NCBI RefSeq assembly: GCF_001629735.1
Contig: NZ_CP015224.1
Coordinates: 930,001-994,000, forward strand
DNA length: 64,000 nucleotides
Direction of reading: 5' to 3'
From: Lysinibacillus sphaericus
Lineage (GTDB): Bacteria; Bacillota; Bacilli; Bacillales_A; Planococcaceae
In this document: positions 1 to 9,175 of the stretch, piece by piece
Numbering within the stretch: position 1 is the first letter of the stretch
How the letters are laid out: each line of letters opens with the position of its first letter
The notes under the pieces: generated by a model
Databases searched by the model: none
What the model was told of the DNA's origin: nothing
What the model saw: the letters and a program-made list of their open reading frames with translations, nothing else
Position numbers and translations under genes: made by a program

Positions 1-195
1 AAAGAATGGGAAACGATTGCAGATGATATTGAGAAAGCAGAAGCAGCTATTATGGAGACCGAAGAGGGAATCGCTAATGCTGGTTCAGATTTTACAAAAC
101 TACAGGAATTAACAGCTAAGCTTGATGAGCTAAATGCACAGTATGAGCATCTGATTGAAAGATGGTCATATTTAGATGAAATTGCTAACGGATAA
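1..195 (+). CDS. ABC-F family ATPase, C-terminal end (partial)
   Basis: The reading frame is open from the first base and stops at 193-195, so only the last 64 residues are present. They are charged and helical (starting KEWETIADDIEKAE and ending near ERWSYLDEIANG), as in the C-terminal coiled-coil tail of ABC-F proteins of the Uup/YfmR type. These are soluble ATPases that act on the ribosome rather than membrane transporters. The next gene begins 12 bases downstream and may be cotranscribed. The ATPase domains lie outside the window, so the exact subfamily cannot be decided. Confidence 0.7.
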   Translation, partial: KEWETIADDIEKAEAAIMETEEGIANAGSDFTKLQELTAKLDELNAQYEHLIERWSYLDEIANG

Positions 196-207
196 GGAGC
201 GATAGAC

Positions 208-1335
208 ATGAAGATTATTACAATTGAACCGACACCAAGTCCAAATTCTATGAAGATTGTTGTTGATACAGAGCTACCGTTCGGGAAAAGCTATAATTTT
301 ACAAAGGATAATAAAGATGAAGCGACTGGCGAAGCAGCAGCTATTTTAGCTATTGAGGGGATAAAGGGCGTTTATCATGTAGCTGATTTCTTTGCGGTGG
401 AGCGTAATGCAAAATATGCTTGGGAGGGTATTTTAGCAAGTATCCGTCAAGTATTAGGTGAAGACGTTGAAACGCAAGATGAACCAATGGTAGCTAACGA
501 GTTTTACGGGGAAGTTTATGTCCATGTACAGTTCTATAAGCAAGTACCCCTACAAGTAAAAGTGTTTGATAACCAACGTGAACATCGTATGAGCTGTGGT
601 GATCGTTTTGTCGAGGCTTTTAACCAAATTATTGAATCAGCAGTAGATGAAAACTATATTTTCCAGCGTAAATGGATTGATTATGGTGTGCGGTATGGTG
701 AACTAGAAGAAATCGCAGAAGCGGTCAAAAGGGAAATTGATGTCACATATTCTGCAGAACGATTAGCAGAAATTGTAGCTGCGATTAATAATGATGATGA
801 AAAAGCAATCGTTCCATCCAATAAGCTGAAAATAACAGTGGAACAGTTCCAACAACCAGAATGGGAGAAACGCTTCCAGTTGTTAGACCAAATGGCTGAT
901 CCGGAGCTGGATGATTTACCATTGTTAGATTTAGCTTTACAGGATGAGCAAATGTCTATTCGTCGTCTAGCAACTGTATATTTAGGGATGGTCGAAGATG
1001 TTACGGTAGTTCCATATTTAGAGAGAGCCCTTCAAGATAAAAGTGCCGCCGTGCGACGTACAGCAGGTGACTGTATGAGCGATCTTGGCTTTGTAGAATT
1101 TGAAGGAGCTATGCAGCAAGCCCTACAAGATAAGAACAAATTGGTACGTTGGCGTGCAGCGATGTATTTATATGAGGTGGGTACAGAACAATCATTACCC
1201 GTATTAAAAGCGGCTGAAGATGATAAAGAATTCGAAGTAAAGCTACAAGTGAAAATGGCCATTGCCCGTATCGAGCAAGGTGAAGAAGCAAAAGGCTCGG
1301 TTTGGAAGCAAATGACCGAATCCCGCCAGCAATAA
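208..1335 (+). CDS. CvfC/YpgR-like protein: NifU N-domain plus HEAT repeats
   Basis: A 375-residue soluble protein. The first 85 residues (MKIITIEPTPSPNSMKI, then GIKGVYHVADF) match the Nfu/NifU N-terminal scaffold domain. Residues 210-370 form HEAT-like helical repeats, seen as recurring LLDLALQDEQMSIRRLA and YLERALQDKSAAVRRTA units. This architecture is that of Bacillus YpgR and staphylococcal 'conserved virulence factor C'. The biochemical role of the family is not settled; a part in protein-protein contacts around Fe-S or regulatory proteins is only an inference. The start is supported by the AAGGAGCGATAGAC ribosome site, and a terminator follows directly. Confidence 0.85.
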   Translation: MKIITIEPTPSPNSMKIVVDTELPFGKSYNFTKDNKDEATGEAAAILAIEGIKGVYHVADFFAVERNAKYAWEGILASIRQVLGEDVETQDEPMVANEFYGEVYVHVQFYKQVPLQVKVFDNQREHRMSCGDRFVEAFNQIIESAVDENYIFQRKWIDYGVRYGELEEIAEAVKREIDVTYSAERLAEIVAAINNDDEKAIVPSNKLKITVEQFQQPEWEKRFQLLDQMADPELDDLPLLDLALQDEQMSIRRLATVYLGMVEDVTVVPYLERALQDKSAAVRRTAGDCMSDLGFVEFEGAMQQALQDKNKLVRWRAAMYLYEVGTEQSLPVLKAAEDDKEFEVKLQVKMAIARIEQGEEAKGSVWKQMTESRQQ

Positions 1336-1344
1336 TTATGGAAG

Positions 1345-1373
1345 AAAAAAACCAGCAATTGCTGGTTTTTTTA
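1345..1373 (+). terminator. intrinsic terminator after the CvfC-like gene
   Basis: The palindrome CCAGCAATTGCTGG is flanked by an A-run on the left and a T-run on the right, so it could end transcription on either strand. About 250 bases follow before the next gene. They are very AT-rich and hold the promoter region of the catabolic operon, but I could not fix a clear -35/-10 pair there. Confidence 0.85.
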
Positions 1374-1622
1374 TTTTGGTGTGAGAGCTTTATGCCAAAG
1401 AAATGAAGTTGCTCAATATCCTTGATTTTCAAAGGTGTTTACTTTTTAAATTATAAAAAATAACATTAAGTAGAAAAAAATGTTGTTTTTTAGCGATTTA
1501 TGGCTAAACAAAAAGTTAAGGTCATGCTATGAATTATTAACATATTGTCTAGTTTCATAGAGAAGGGTCAATGTTAAAATAATGTAAATTCAGAATATTC
1601 TATAAAATAGGAGGTCCTTTGC

Positions 1623-2855
1623 ATGACAGTAACTAGTTTAAAAACAACCAAATCGTATGTGCGAGATCGGCAGGCGGTCATCGCGTTAACACAAAAGCTA
1701 GTACGAATTGAAAGCGTTTACCGCGAGAATGATCCAAAGGGTAATGAAGAGGAGGTGGCACACGTAGTTGCGGCATATTTAAGGGATATTGGCATTGAGA
1801 CGCATGTAGAGGAGGTTGTGCCTGGCCGGCCGAATGTTATTGGTATTATTGATTCGGGCAAGCCTGGGAAAACATTACTTTTCGAGGGTCATACAGATGT
1901 TGTAACGGAAGGAAATCGAGATGCATGGGCATATGATCCGTTTGGAGCAGAGATTGTTGAGGGGCGTATGTACGGCAGAGGAACAAATGATACGAAGGGG
2001 AATCTCGCATGTATGATTACTGCCTGTCAATCACTACTACTAGATCAGGAAGAGTTTACAGGCAAGATTATTTTATGTATTCCTTGTGATGAAGAGGGGC
2101 TCATGCTGGGCATTAAACATTTTATTAAAAACGGCTGGGCAGACGGAGTAGATGGGGCTATTATTTGTGAGCCACAGGAAAACAATGTATGCATTGCACA
2201 GCGTGGGGCGATTCGTTTACAGGTTGATATTTTCGGTAAGATGGCACATGGAGCAATCTCGTGGAGTGGCATTAATCCGAACTGGCGTATGGCACGATTG
2301 ATTGTAGAGCTGGAGAAACTAGAAAAAGAGGAGCAGGCTCGGTTAGGACGTGACCCAATGCTGAATTGGCCATCTATAACACCAACGATTTTACGTGCGC
2401 CTGTTAAAGGAGATGCACAAATCAATGTCATTCCTGATCACTGCATGACGACACTTGATATTCGTACGGTTCCTGCCCAAGACCATGATGAACTACTAGG
2501 AAGAATCGAATCCATTATTAAACGATTACAGGCAGATGATCCGGATTTTAACGTGGAACTAACGATTCTTGATAATCGACCTGCTACAGCAACTGCTAAG
2601 GAAGATGCTGTTGTACAGGCCATTTACGAGGCAGTAGCAGAGGTGACAGAGAAGGAGCCAAAATATAATGGTGTTCCTGGTGCTACAGATGGTACGTTTC
2701 TTCATGTCCATGGGATTCCAATAGTGACGGTTGGTGCAGGAGATCGTGAAATTCCTCATCAAATCAATGAATATGTAGATATTGAAGAATTGGCAGAAAC
2801 AACTGCCATTTATCGTTTAGCGGCATTAAAATTTTTGGCTGGTGATGTCCAATGA
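1623..2855 (+). CDS. M20 family metallo-deacylase (ArgE/DapE-like)
   Basis: A 410-residue zinc amidohydrolase of the M20 peptidase family, which also contains acetylornithine deacetylase and succinyl-diaminopimelate desuccinylase. Visible motifs are the first metal/catalytic site LLFEGHTDVV (about 83-92), the GRGTNDTKGN site (about 119-128), the CDEEG catalytic/metal glutamates (about 154) and a dimerisation domain around HGAISWSG. It would remove an acyl group from, or split, an N-acyl amino acid or small peptide in the cytoplasm. First gene of a long operon: the next gene overlaps by 4 bases (ATGA). Its substrate cannot be read from sequence; the context suggests imported amides. Start supported by AGGAGGTCCTTTGC. 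Confidence 0.85.
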   Translation: MTVTSLKTTKSYVRDRQAVIALTQKLVRIESVYRENDPKGNEEEVAHVVAAYLRDIGIETHVEEVVPGRPNVIGIIDSGKPGKTLLFEGHTDVVTEGNRDAWAYDPFGAEIVEGRMYGRGTNDTKGNLACMITACQSLLLDQEEFTGKIILCIPCDEEGLMLGIKHFIKNGWADGVDGAIICEPQENNVCIAQRGAIRLQVDIFGKMAHGAISWSGINPNWRMARLIVELEKLEKEEQARLGRDPMLNWPSITPTILRAPVKGDAQINVIPDHCMTTLDIRTVPAQDHDELLGRIESIIKRLQADDPDFNVELTILDNRPATATAKEDAVVQAIYEAVAEVTEKEPKYNGVPGATDGTFLHVHGIPIVTVGAGDREIPHQINEYVDIEELAETTAIYRLAALKFLAGDVQ

Positions 2856-3952
2856 CAACGATAAAAATTGCAGTTATACCAGGCGATGGCATTGGAAAGG
2901 AAGTCATGCAGGAAGCATTAAAGGTTATAAAATGTGTGCAAGAACGGGATTCATCCTTACAAATGACAACGACGGTTTTTCCGTGGAGCTCTGAATACTA
3001 TTTAGCGCACGGCTGTATGATGCCAGAGGATGCACTTGATGCACTACAAAAATATGATGCGATATTATTTGGAGCAATTGGTGATGCTCGCGTACCAGAT
3101 GATGTCACGGTATGGGAGCTCATTATGCCGATTCGTAAAAATTTCCAACAGTATGTGAATTTCCGTCCCATTAAATCTTTGCCTGGGATATCCTCACCTC
3201 TAGCTGGCGAGAACGAGATTGACTTTGTCATTTTCCGCGAAAATGCTGAGGGCGAATATTCGGATAGTGGTGGTCGACTGTATCTACAGCAGCCACAAGA
3301 AATGACGATTCAAAATACAATTATGACGCGTATTGGAATTGAAAAAATTGTTCGTGCAGCCTGTGAATATGCTCAGCAGCAAGGGAAAACCAAGCTGACA
3401 AGTGCGACAAAATCTAATGCAATCATACATTCCATGAAATTTTGGGATGAGCATACAAGAAAAACAGTGACACAAATTGCACCAGAATTACAGCTTGAAT
3501 CCATTTATATCGATGCATTAGTCGCTTATTTTGTCGAACGACCACAGGAATTTGAAGTTGTTGTGGCTTCCAATTTATTTGGCGATATTTTATCTGATTT
3601 AGGCTCTGCCATTGTTGGGGGGCTTGGGCTGTCGCCGTCTGCAAACTTAAATCCAGAGAAGAAATTTCCGTCTATGTTTGAGCCTGTGCATGGTTCCGCG
3701 CCAGATATAGCCGGCAAGGGTATTGCCAATCCAATAGCTCAAATATGGTCGCTTGCCTTACTTCTTGGACATCAGGGAAGAAAGGATTTAGAACATTTGA
3801 TTGTCCAAGCTATTAGTAAAGTACTGGAAGAAGGCGTCGTGAAAACGGCTGATATTGGTGGACAAGCAACGACGGCACAAATGGGCGATGCGATTTGTCA
3901 GGAAATCAGTCATATGTCTGTAACAGCGGGAGGTGTATACTATGGCAACTAA
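2852..3952 (+). CDS. isocitrate/isopropylmalate dehydrogenase family enzyme
   Basis: A 366-residue NAD(P)-dependent beta-decarboxylating dehydrogenase. Family hallmarks are IAVIPGDGIGKEV at the N-terminus, the FRENAEGEYSD substrate loop (about 127-137), the Mg-binding NLFGDILSDLGSA stretch (about 241-253) and the nucleotide-binding GSAPDIAGKGIANP (about 281-294). True leucine biosynthesis genes sit with leuA/C/D; here the gene lies inside a catabolic operon, so a tartrate, 3-alkylmalate or other 2-hydroxyacid type substrate is more likely. It overlaps both neighbours (4 bases upstream, 11 downstream), implying translational coupling. Confidence 0.85.
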   Translation: MTTIKIAVIPGDGIGKEVMQEALKVIKCVQERDSSLQMTTTVFPWSSEYYLAHGCMMPEDALDALQKYDAILFGAIGDARVPDDVTVWELIMPIRKNFQQYVNFRPIKSLPGISSPLAGENEIDFVIFRENAEGEYSDSGGRLYLQQPQEMTIQNTIMTRIGIEKIVRAACEYAQQQGKTKLTSATKSNAIIHSMKFWDEHTRKTVTQIAPELQLESIYIDALVAYFVERPQEFEVVVASNLFGDILSDLGSAIVGGLGLSPSANLNPEKKFPSMFEPVHGSAPDIAGKGIANPIAQIWSLALLLGHQGRKDLEHLIVQAISKVLEEGVVKTADIGGQATTAQMGDAICQEISHMSVTAGGVYYGN

Positions 3953-4688
3953 GCCAAAGGTGATTGTTGTGACAGGAGCAGGTGGCGGAATGGGACGAGC
4001 CATTATTGAAGAGCAGCTTAAGCAGGGTAATCTGGTCATAGGACTTGATTTATCCATAACGGCGCTGTCAAATTTAACCCATGACTCCCTGCAATGCTTT
4101 GAAGTTAATGTATTGCAGGAGGAGCGAGTGAATGCCATCTTCCAGGAAATTTTTAATAAGTATGGGAGAATGGATGGACTTGTCAATGCACTAGGGATTG
4201 CACAAGCTGCTACGCCCATTGAGCAAGTAACAATGGATGATTGGAATCGCTTAATGGATGTCAATGTAAAAAGCTTATTTATAACAACAAAAGCAGTTGT
4301 CCCCTTTATGAAAAAACAGCAAAAGGGTTCTATTGTGACGATTGCTTCAATTTCAGCAGTACGTCCAAGACCTGGCTTACAGGCCTATATTGCGTCAAAA
4401 GGTGCAGCGGAAAGCTTTACGAGAGGGCTAGCGATTGAGCTAGCACCAGACCAAATTCGTGTTAATACGATTCATCCTGGACCTGCTGATACACAAATGC
4501 TTGGGCAATTTGCTGCACAAGGGGCAGATGTCGAGCAAACCAAGCAAAGTGTGTTTGTGCAATCTGTCCCAGTAGGGCGATTGGTGAAGCCTTCTGATAT
4601 AGCAGGAGCTGTCAGTTATTTATTGTCTGATGCAGCTAGCATGGTCACTGGGACGACCTTACATGTAGATGGTGGTCGTGGATTATAG
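3942..4688 (+). CDS. short-chain dehydrogenase/reductase
   Basis: A 248-residue classical SDR oxidoreductase. The Rossmann motif TGAGGGMGRA is near residue 12, the NALG equivalent of NNAG is near 88, and the catalytic Ser...Tyr-x-x-x-Lys set is seen as SISAVRPRPGLQAYIASKG. The C-terminus ends GTTLHVDGGRGL, usual for NAD(P)-linked alcohol/ketone dehydrogenases. I chose the ATG at 3942, which lies 8 bases after GGGAGG, over the GTG at 3933. It overlaps the previous gene by 11 bases and precedes an aldehyde dehydrogenase by 10, so alcohol to ketone or aldehyde oxidation in the same pathway is plausible. Confidence 0.85.
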   Translation: MATKPKVIVVTGAGGGMGRAIIEEQLKQGNLVIGLDLSITALSNLTHDSLQCFEVNVLQEERVNAIFQEIFNKYGRMDGLVNALGIAQAATPIEQVTMDDWNRLMDVNVKSLFITTKAVVPFMKKQQKGSIVTIASISAVRPRPGLQAYIASKGAAESFTRGLAIELAPDQIRVNTIHPGPADTQMLGQFAAQGADVEQTKQSVFVQSVPVGRLVKPSDIAGAVSYLLSDAASMVTGTTLHVDGGRGL

Positions 4689-4698
4689 GAGGGGTACG

Positions 4699-6153
4699 AT
4701 GAAAAATATTCCTATGTTGATTAATGGGGAATGGATTTATGGGGATGCAGAAGTATTGCTAGATGTTGAGAATCCTTCAACCGGAGAAATCATTGCGCAA
4801 ATTAGTAATGCAAGTCAAGCGCATGTAGAAGAAGCGGTGCGATCAGCACGTAGAGCCTTTGAAAGTGATGAATGGCGACAATGGAAGGCTTTTGAACGAG
4901 GTCAGTTATTAATTGACTTCGCTCATTATATTCGTCAGCATGCCGAAGAATGGAGTTTACTAGAATGCCGGGACGTAGGAAAACCTTTAACACAAGCAAG
5001 GGCAGATATTGAAGCGGCGGCTCGTTATTTTGAATTTTACGGTGGAGCGGCTGATAAAGTGATGGGGGATACGATTCCAATTGAGGATGGACTATTGAAT
5101 GCAGTAGTACTGGAACCCGTTGGTATTACGGTACATATCGTGCCATGGAACTATCCGGTTCAAATTACAGCACGAAGTGTCGCTGCGGCGATTGCTACAG
5201 GCAATGCAGTTATCGTGAAAAGTGCAGAAGATACACCACTTACTACACATGCCATTACGGAATGGCTTGCAGAGAAACTGCCTACAGGAATCTTTCAACA
5301 TATTACGGGCCTGGGACGTGATGTGGGTCCATATTTAACCTCACATCCTGATATTAATCATATAACCTTTACGGGCTCTGTTCCTACTGGAATTGCAGTG
5401 ATGAGAGCGGCAGCAGAAAATGTGGTCCCTGTAACATTAGAGCTTGGCGGAAAATCACCCAATATTGTGTTTGCGGATGCCAATATGGAGCAAGCATTAG
5501 AGGGCGTTGTAAGGGCTATTATTCAAAATGCAGGGCAAACATGCTCTGCTGGGGCTCGACTACTCATTGAAGAAAGTATAAAAGATACATTTCTCCCACA
5601 ATTAGTGCAAAAATTTCAAGCGATACAGGTGGGGCCTGGTGAGGCGGACATGGATATGGGGCCATTATTAAATGAACGTCAGTATACAAAAATCACTACA
5701 TTATTACAGCAAGCTAAAAAAGACGGCTATGTCATCACTGGCGGGGAGCCATTGACGATTAAAGGGTATGAAAATGGCTTCTATGTGCAGCCAACTATAC
5801 TAGATGGAGTACAGCCGAATGATCCTTTAGCACAGGAAGAAATTTTTGGGCCTGTGTTGACGGTTTTAACATTTGCTAGCGTGGAGGAAGCCATTACTCT
5901 AGCCAATAGCACAGAATATGGCTTAGTTGCGGGTGTGTGGTCACAGAATATTGATACAGCTCATTATGTGGCAAGTCGTGTGCAGGCAGGACAAGTATTT
6001 ATCAATAATTATGGGGCAGCTGGTGGTATACAAATGCCGTTCGGAGGCTATAAAAAAAGTGGCATTGGTCGAGAGAAGGGCTTTGTTGCTCTGCGGAACT
6101 ATACGCAAATGAAAAATATTGCCATACGCTATGCACCACCTATTCAACGCTAA
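4699..6153 (+). CDS. aldehyde dehydrogenase
   Basis: A 484-residue NAD(P)-dependent aldehyde dehydrogenase of the betaine-aldehyde/semialdehyde type. Motifs are PWNYPVQI (about 145), the glutamate motif LELGGKSPNI (about 249), the catalytic cysteine in GQTCSAGARL (about 281) and EEIFGPVL near the C-terminus (about 380). It oxidises an aldehyde to a carboxylate in the cytoplasm. The start is the ATG at 4699, 5 bases after AGGAGGGG; an upstream GTG at 4669 would overlap the SDR and lacks a ribosome site. Next to an omega-aminotransferase-type gene (14302), oxidation of a semialdehyde is the simplest guess for its job. Confidence 0.9.
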   Translation: MKNIPMLINGEWIYGDAEVLLDVENPSTGEIIAQISNASQAHVEEAVRSARRAFESDEWRQWKAFERGQLLIDFAHYIRQHAEEWSLLECRDVGKPLTQARADIEAAARYFEFYGGAADKVMGDTIPIEDGLLNAVVLEPVGITVHIVPWNYPVQITARSVAAAIATGNAVIVKSAEDTPLTTHAITEWLAEKLPTGIFQHITGLGRDVGPYLTSHPDINHITFTGSVPTGIAVMRAAAENVVPVTLELGGKSPNIVFADANMEQALEGVVRAIIQNAGQTCSAGARLLIEESIKDTFLPQLVQKFQAIQVGPGEADMDMGPLLNERQYTKITTLLQQAKKDGYVITGGEPLTIKGYENGFYVQPTILDGVQPNDPLAQEEIFGPVLTVLTFASVEEAITLANSTEYGLVAGVWSQNIDTAHYVASRVQAGQVFINNYGAAGGIQMPFGGYKKSGIGREKGFVALRNYTQMKNIAIRYAPPIQR

Positions 6154-6168
6154 CAGGGAGGGACGCCT

Positions 6169-7203
6169 ATGGAACATGCAAAAGTTAAAGAAGTGCTCTT
6201 AGAGGTCAATCAATTATCCATTCGATTCCATTTGAAGAATGGCAAAGAGGCCAAGGTGGTAGATGATGTGAACTTTACCATTCATAAAGGAGAAACGGTT
6301 GCATTGGTGGGAGAATCAGGCAGTGGCAAAAGTATTACATCGTTAGCCATTATGCGTTTACTGCCAATCCCTCCTGGGGAAATTACAGCAGGAAGCATCC
6401 ACTTAAACAGCAAAAATTTATTAGCCTATAAAAATAAAGAGATGAGCCATATTCGTGGCAATGAAATTAGTATGATTTTTCAAGAGCCCATGACCTCCCT
6501 AGACCCAGTATTTACTATCGGTAATCAAATGGTAGAGGGCATTCGAAGACATCAAAAGGTTTCAAAAAAAGATGCTTGGCAAAAAGCACTACAATTATTA
6601 CAGGAAGTGGGGATTGCTAATGCGGAGAAGGTAATCGCTGAATATCCACACCAATTATCGGGGGGGATGCGGCAACGCGTCATGATCGCCATTGCGATGT
6701 CTAATAATCCTCAGCTATTAATTGCGGATGAACCGACTACAGCATTGGATGTAACCGTACAGGCACAAATTTTAAAGCTGATGATGAAAATGAAGGAGGA
6801 GCATCAATCAGCCATTTTATTTATTACTCATGATATGAGTGTTGTTGCAGAAACAGCGGACCGTGTCATGGTCATGTATGCAGGGCAAATAGTGGAGGAA
6901 GCTCCCGTAAGAGAGCTTTTTTTAAATCCCCAGCACCCTTATACGATAGCACTGTTAAAAACAATGCCGAGTCTTGAAACGGAGGTCACAAGGCTGCCAT
7001 CGATCCCGGGCACTGTGCCCCCAGCATATGCCTTACCAGAAGGTTGTCGGTTTGCACCGCGCTGCTCGCATGCCATGGCGCAATGCCATCAGGATAGTCC
7101 GACCATACACCATATTCAAGAGACACATAAAGTGCGCTGTCATTTATTCACAGAGAAGGAGGAGCTGGCACATGACGGAGAAAGAAGTTTTACTGGAAAT
7201 TAA
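6169..7203 (+). CDS. oligopeptide/dipeptide ABC transporter ATPase (OppD type)
   Basis: A 344-residue ATPase with Walker A GESGSGKS (48-55), ABC signature LSGGMRQR (163-170) and Walker B LLIADEPTTALD (about 183-194). The C-terminal extension with RCSHAMAQCHQDSP is the OppD/OppF-specific domain that in some members binds an Fe-S cluster. It works with OppF (7172), lipoprotein OppA (9176) and permeases OppB and OppC (10743, 11703) to import peptides or similar amides. All five components lie in the operon but are split by the P1 hydrolase gene, which ties uptake to hydrolysis. Confidence 0.9.
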   Translation: MEHAKVKEVLLEVNQLSIRFHLKNGKEAKVVDDVNFTIHKGETVALVGESGSGKSITSLAIMRLLPIPPGEITAGSIHLNSKNLLAYKNKEMSHIRGNEISMIFQEPMTSLDPVFTIGNQMVEGIRRHQKVSKKDAWQKALQLLQEVGIANAEKVIAEYPHQLSGGMRQRVMIAIAMSNNPQLLIADEPTTALDVTVQAQILKLMMKMKEEHQSAILFITHDMSVVAETADRVMVMYAGQIVEEAPVRELFLNPQHPYTIALLKTMPSLETEVTRLPSIPGTVPPAYALPEGCRFAPRCSHAMAQCHQDSPTIHHIQETHKVRCHLFTEKEELAHDGERSFTGN

Positions 7204-8146
7204 TCATTTAAAAGCTTACTTTCCTGTGAAGCGCAAGTCTATGAAAGAAGAGAAAAAAATGGTCAAAGCGGTCGATGATATTTCCATTGAAATCTACCGA
7301 GGAGAGACGCTAGGTATTGTAGGCGAATCTGGATCAGGAAAATCTACATTTGGACGAACGATTTTAAAGCTCGTTGAACCAACAGCTGGGGAAGTATTGT
7401 ATAAGGGACAACCAATCCAGCATTTAAAAGGGAATAAGCTTCAATCTTATCGCAATCAAATGCAAATGATTTTTCAAGATCCCTTTGCCTCTCTAAATCC
7501 TAGAATGCGAATTGGAGCAATTATTGAGGAACCAATGAAATTACAATTAACGTTGACGAAGGAACAGCGCAAAGAGCGCGTGAAAGAATTGTTACAAAAG
7601 GTTGGACTTCCTGAAGATGCGATGCATAAATTTCCACATGAATTTTCAGGAGGTCAGCGGCAGAGGATTGGGATTGCAAGGGCTCTTGCGATTCGCCCTG
7701 AATTCATTATTGCGGATGAGCCAGTATCGGCATTAGATGTGTCTGTGCAATCACAAGTCCTAAACTTAATGATGGATTTACAGGATGAATTTCAGTTAAC
7801 TTATTTATTTATTTCCCACGATTTAAGTGTTGTGAAGCATATAAGTGACCGTGTGGCGGTGTTGTACTTAGGGCGGGTTGTGGAAATTGGGACGAAGAAG
7901 GAGCTATACGCTCATCCATTGCATCCTTATACACAAGCATTGCTATCTGCCATTCCAGTCGTCCATTTTGATGAGCCAAAACAAGAAATACTTTTACAAG
8001 GTGAACTACCTAGTCCAATCAATCCACCTGTTGGCTGTGTGTTTCATACACGTTGTCCATATGTTATGGAAAGATGCCAGCACGAGAGGCCTAAGCTTCA
8101 GGAGAACAATGCAAATCAGCGCGTCGCTTGCTTTTTATATGATTAA
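7172..8146 (+). CDS. oligopeptide/dipeptide ABC transporter ATPase (OppF type)
   Basis: A 324-residue partner ATPase with GESGSGKST (about 51-59), FSGGQRQRIGIARAL and IIADEPVSALDVS. The C-terminal OppF region carries the cysteine-containing CVFHTRCPYVMERC. The start is the ATG at 7172 after AAGGAGGAGCTGGC, which gives a 32-base overlap with the OppD gene; a longer upstream reading in this frame is not supported by a ribosome site. OppD and OppF form the ATP-hydrolysing heterodimer on the inner face of the membrane. Confidence 0.9.
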   Translation: MTEKEVLLEINHLKAYFPVKRKSMKEEKKMVKAVDDISIEIYRGETLGIVGESGSGKSTFGRTILKLVEPTAGEVLYKGQPIQHLKGNKLQSYRNQMQMIFQDPFASLNPRMRIGAIIEEPMKLQLTLTKEQRKERVKELLQKVGLPEDAMHKFPHEFSGGQRQRIGIARALAIRPEFIIADEPVSALDVSVQSQVLNLMMDLQDEFQLTYLFISHDLSVVKHISDRVAVLYLGRVVEIGTKKELYAHPLHPYTQALLSAIPVVHFDEPKQEILLQGELPSPINPPVGCVFHTRCPYVMERCQHERPKLQENNANQRVACFLYD

Positions 8147-8186
8147 TAATCTGAATATTTAAATTATTTAGAATTGAGGTGTTGGT

Positions 8187-9158
8187 ATGTTTGGTAATAT
8201 TACCGATGTTCCAGGGATCAAGGTAGGGCATCGTGAAAACGAAGAGGGGATTACAGGCTGTACGGCACTATTAATGGAAGGCGGGGCAGTGTGTGGGGTA
8301 GATGTTAGAGGGTCTGCACCAGGTACTCGTGAAACGGATGCTTTAGATCCTATTAATGAAATTGATCGTGTGCATGGTATTTGTCTGTCAGGGGGCAGTG
8401 CCTTTGGGTTAGATGCTGCCACAGGAGTCATGCGATTTTTAGAGGAGCAAGGAATTGGGGTTGATGCAGGTGTTGCCAAAATTCCAATTGTACCAAGTGC
8501 CGTCCTCTTTGATTTATTTATCGGTGATCCTCAAGCTCGACCTACAGCACAAATGGGCTATGAAGCGGCTCAAGCTGCGCAAGTAGGTTCATTTCAAAAT
8601 GGCAATATTGGCGCGGGCTATGGGGCAACGGTAGGTAAATTAGCAGGACCAGACTTTGCCATGAAGGGTGGACTTGGCAGTGCATCATTTGCGGGTAAGG
8701 ATGGGCTTATTGCTGGGGCTATTGTGGCTGTTAATGCAGTGGGAGATGTCAAACATCCTCATACACGGCAAATTTTAGCGGGTGCGAGAAATCCTCAAAC
8801 AGGACAGTGGCTGGATTGCTGTGCCTATCTCGAACAGCATGCACAATCAGAGGCACTTGCTGGCACAAATACAACCATTGGCGTAATAGCGTTGAATGCA
8901 AAATTAACAAAGGCAGAAGCAAAAAAGATTGCCCAGCTTACACAAAATGCACTCGCCCGAACGATTTATCCTGTCCATACGATGCTTGATGGCGACACTA
9001 TTTTTGTGCTAGGTACAGGAGAGCAGACATTTGCGCTAGATTATTTGGGACATTTAGCGACTAAGGTGATGGAGGAAGCTATTCTTGCTGGTATTCAAGC
9101 GGCAGATAAATTGGCAGGGGTGGAAAGCTATACAAGCATTCAAAAGATAAGCACTTAG
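8187..9158 (+). CDS. P1/NylC-like self-processing amide hydrolase (Thr nucleophile type)
   Basis: A 323-residue protein of the DmpA/NylC (P1, N-terminal nucleophile) fold. The start NITDVPGIKVGH, the SGGSAFGLDAATGV motif (68-81) and GAIVAVNAVGDV (177-188) are family marks. Members cut their own chain to expose a nucleophile. Here the expected junction is Asn228/Thr229 within GTNTTIGVIALNA, as in 6-aminohexanoate oligomer hydrolase NylC, rather than the Gly/Ser junction of DmpA. It would hydrolyse amide bonds, probably of an imported peptide-like compound. It sits between the Opp ATPase genes and the binding-protein gene in the same operon. Ribosome site GAGGTGTTGGT. The specific substrate is unknown. 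Confidence 0.85.
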   Translation: MFGNITDVPGIKVGHRENEEGITGCTALLMEGGAVCGVDVRGSAPGTRETDALDPINEIDRVHGICLSGGSAFGLDAATGVMRFLEEQGIGVDAGVAKIPIVPSAVLFDLFIGDPQARPTAQMGYEAAQAAQVGSFQNGNIGAGYGATVGKLAGPDFAMKGGLGSASFAGKDGLIAGAIVAVNAVGDVKHPHTRQILAGARNPQTGQWLDCCAYLEQHAQSEALAGTNTTIGVIALNAKLTKAEAKKIAQLTQNALARTIYPVHTMLDGDTIFVLGTGEQTFALDYLGHLATKVMEEAILAGIQAADKLAGVESYTSIQKIST

Positions 9159-9175
9159 GAGAAGGGGGAACGGCA

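Noticed and set aside
1032..1432. Minus-strand ORFs over the end of the CvfC-like gene and its terminator
   Set aside because: They lie opposite a well-supported gene, cross its terminator, and have no ribosome site or recognisable domain.
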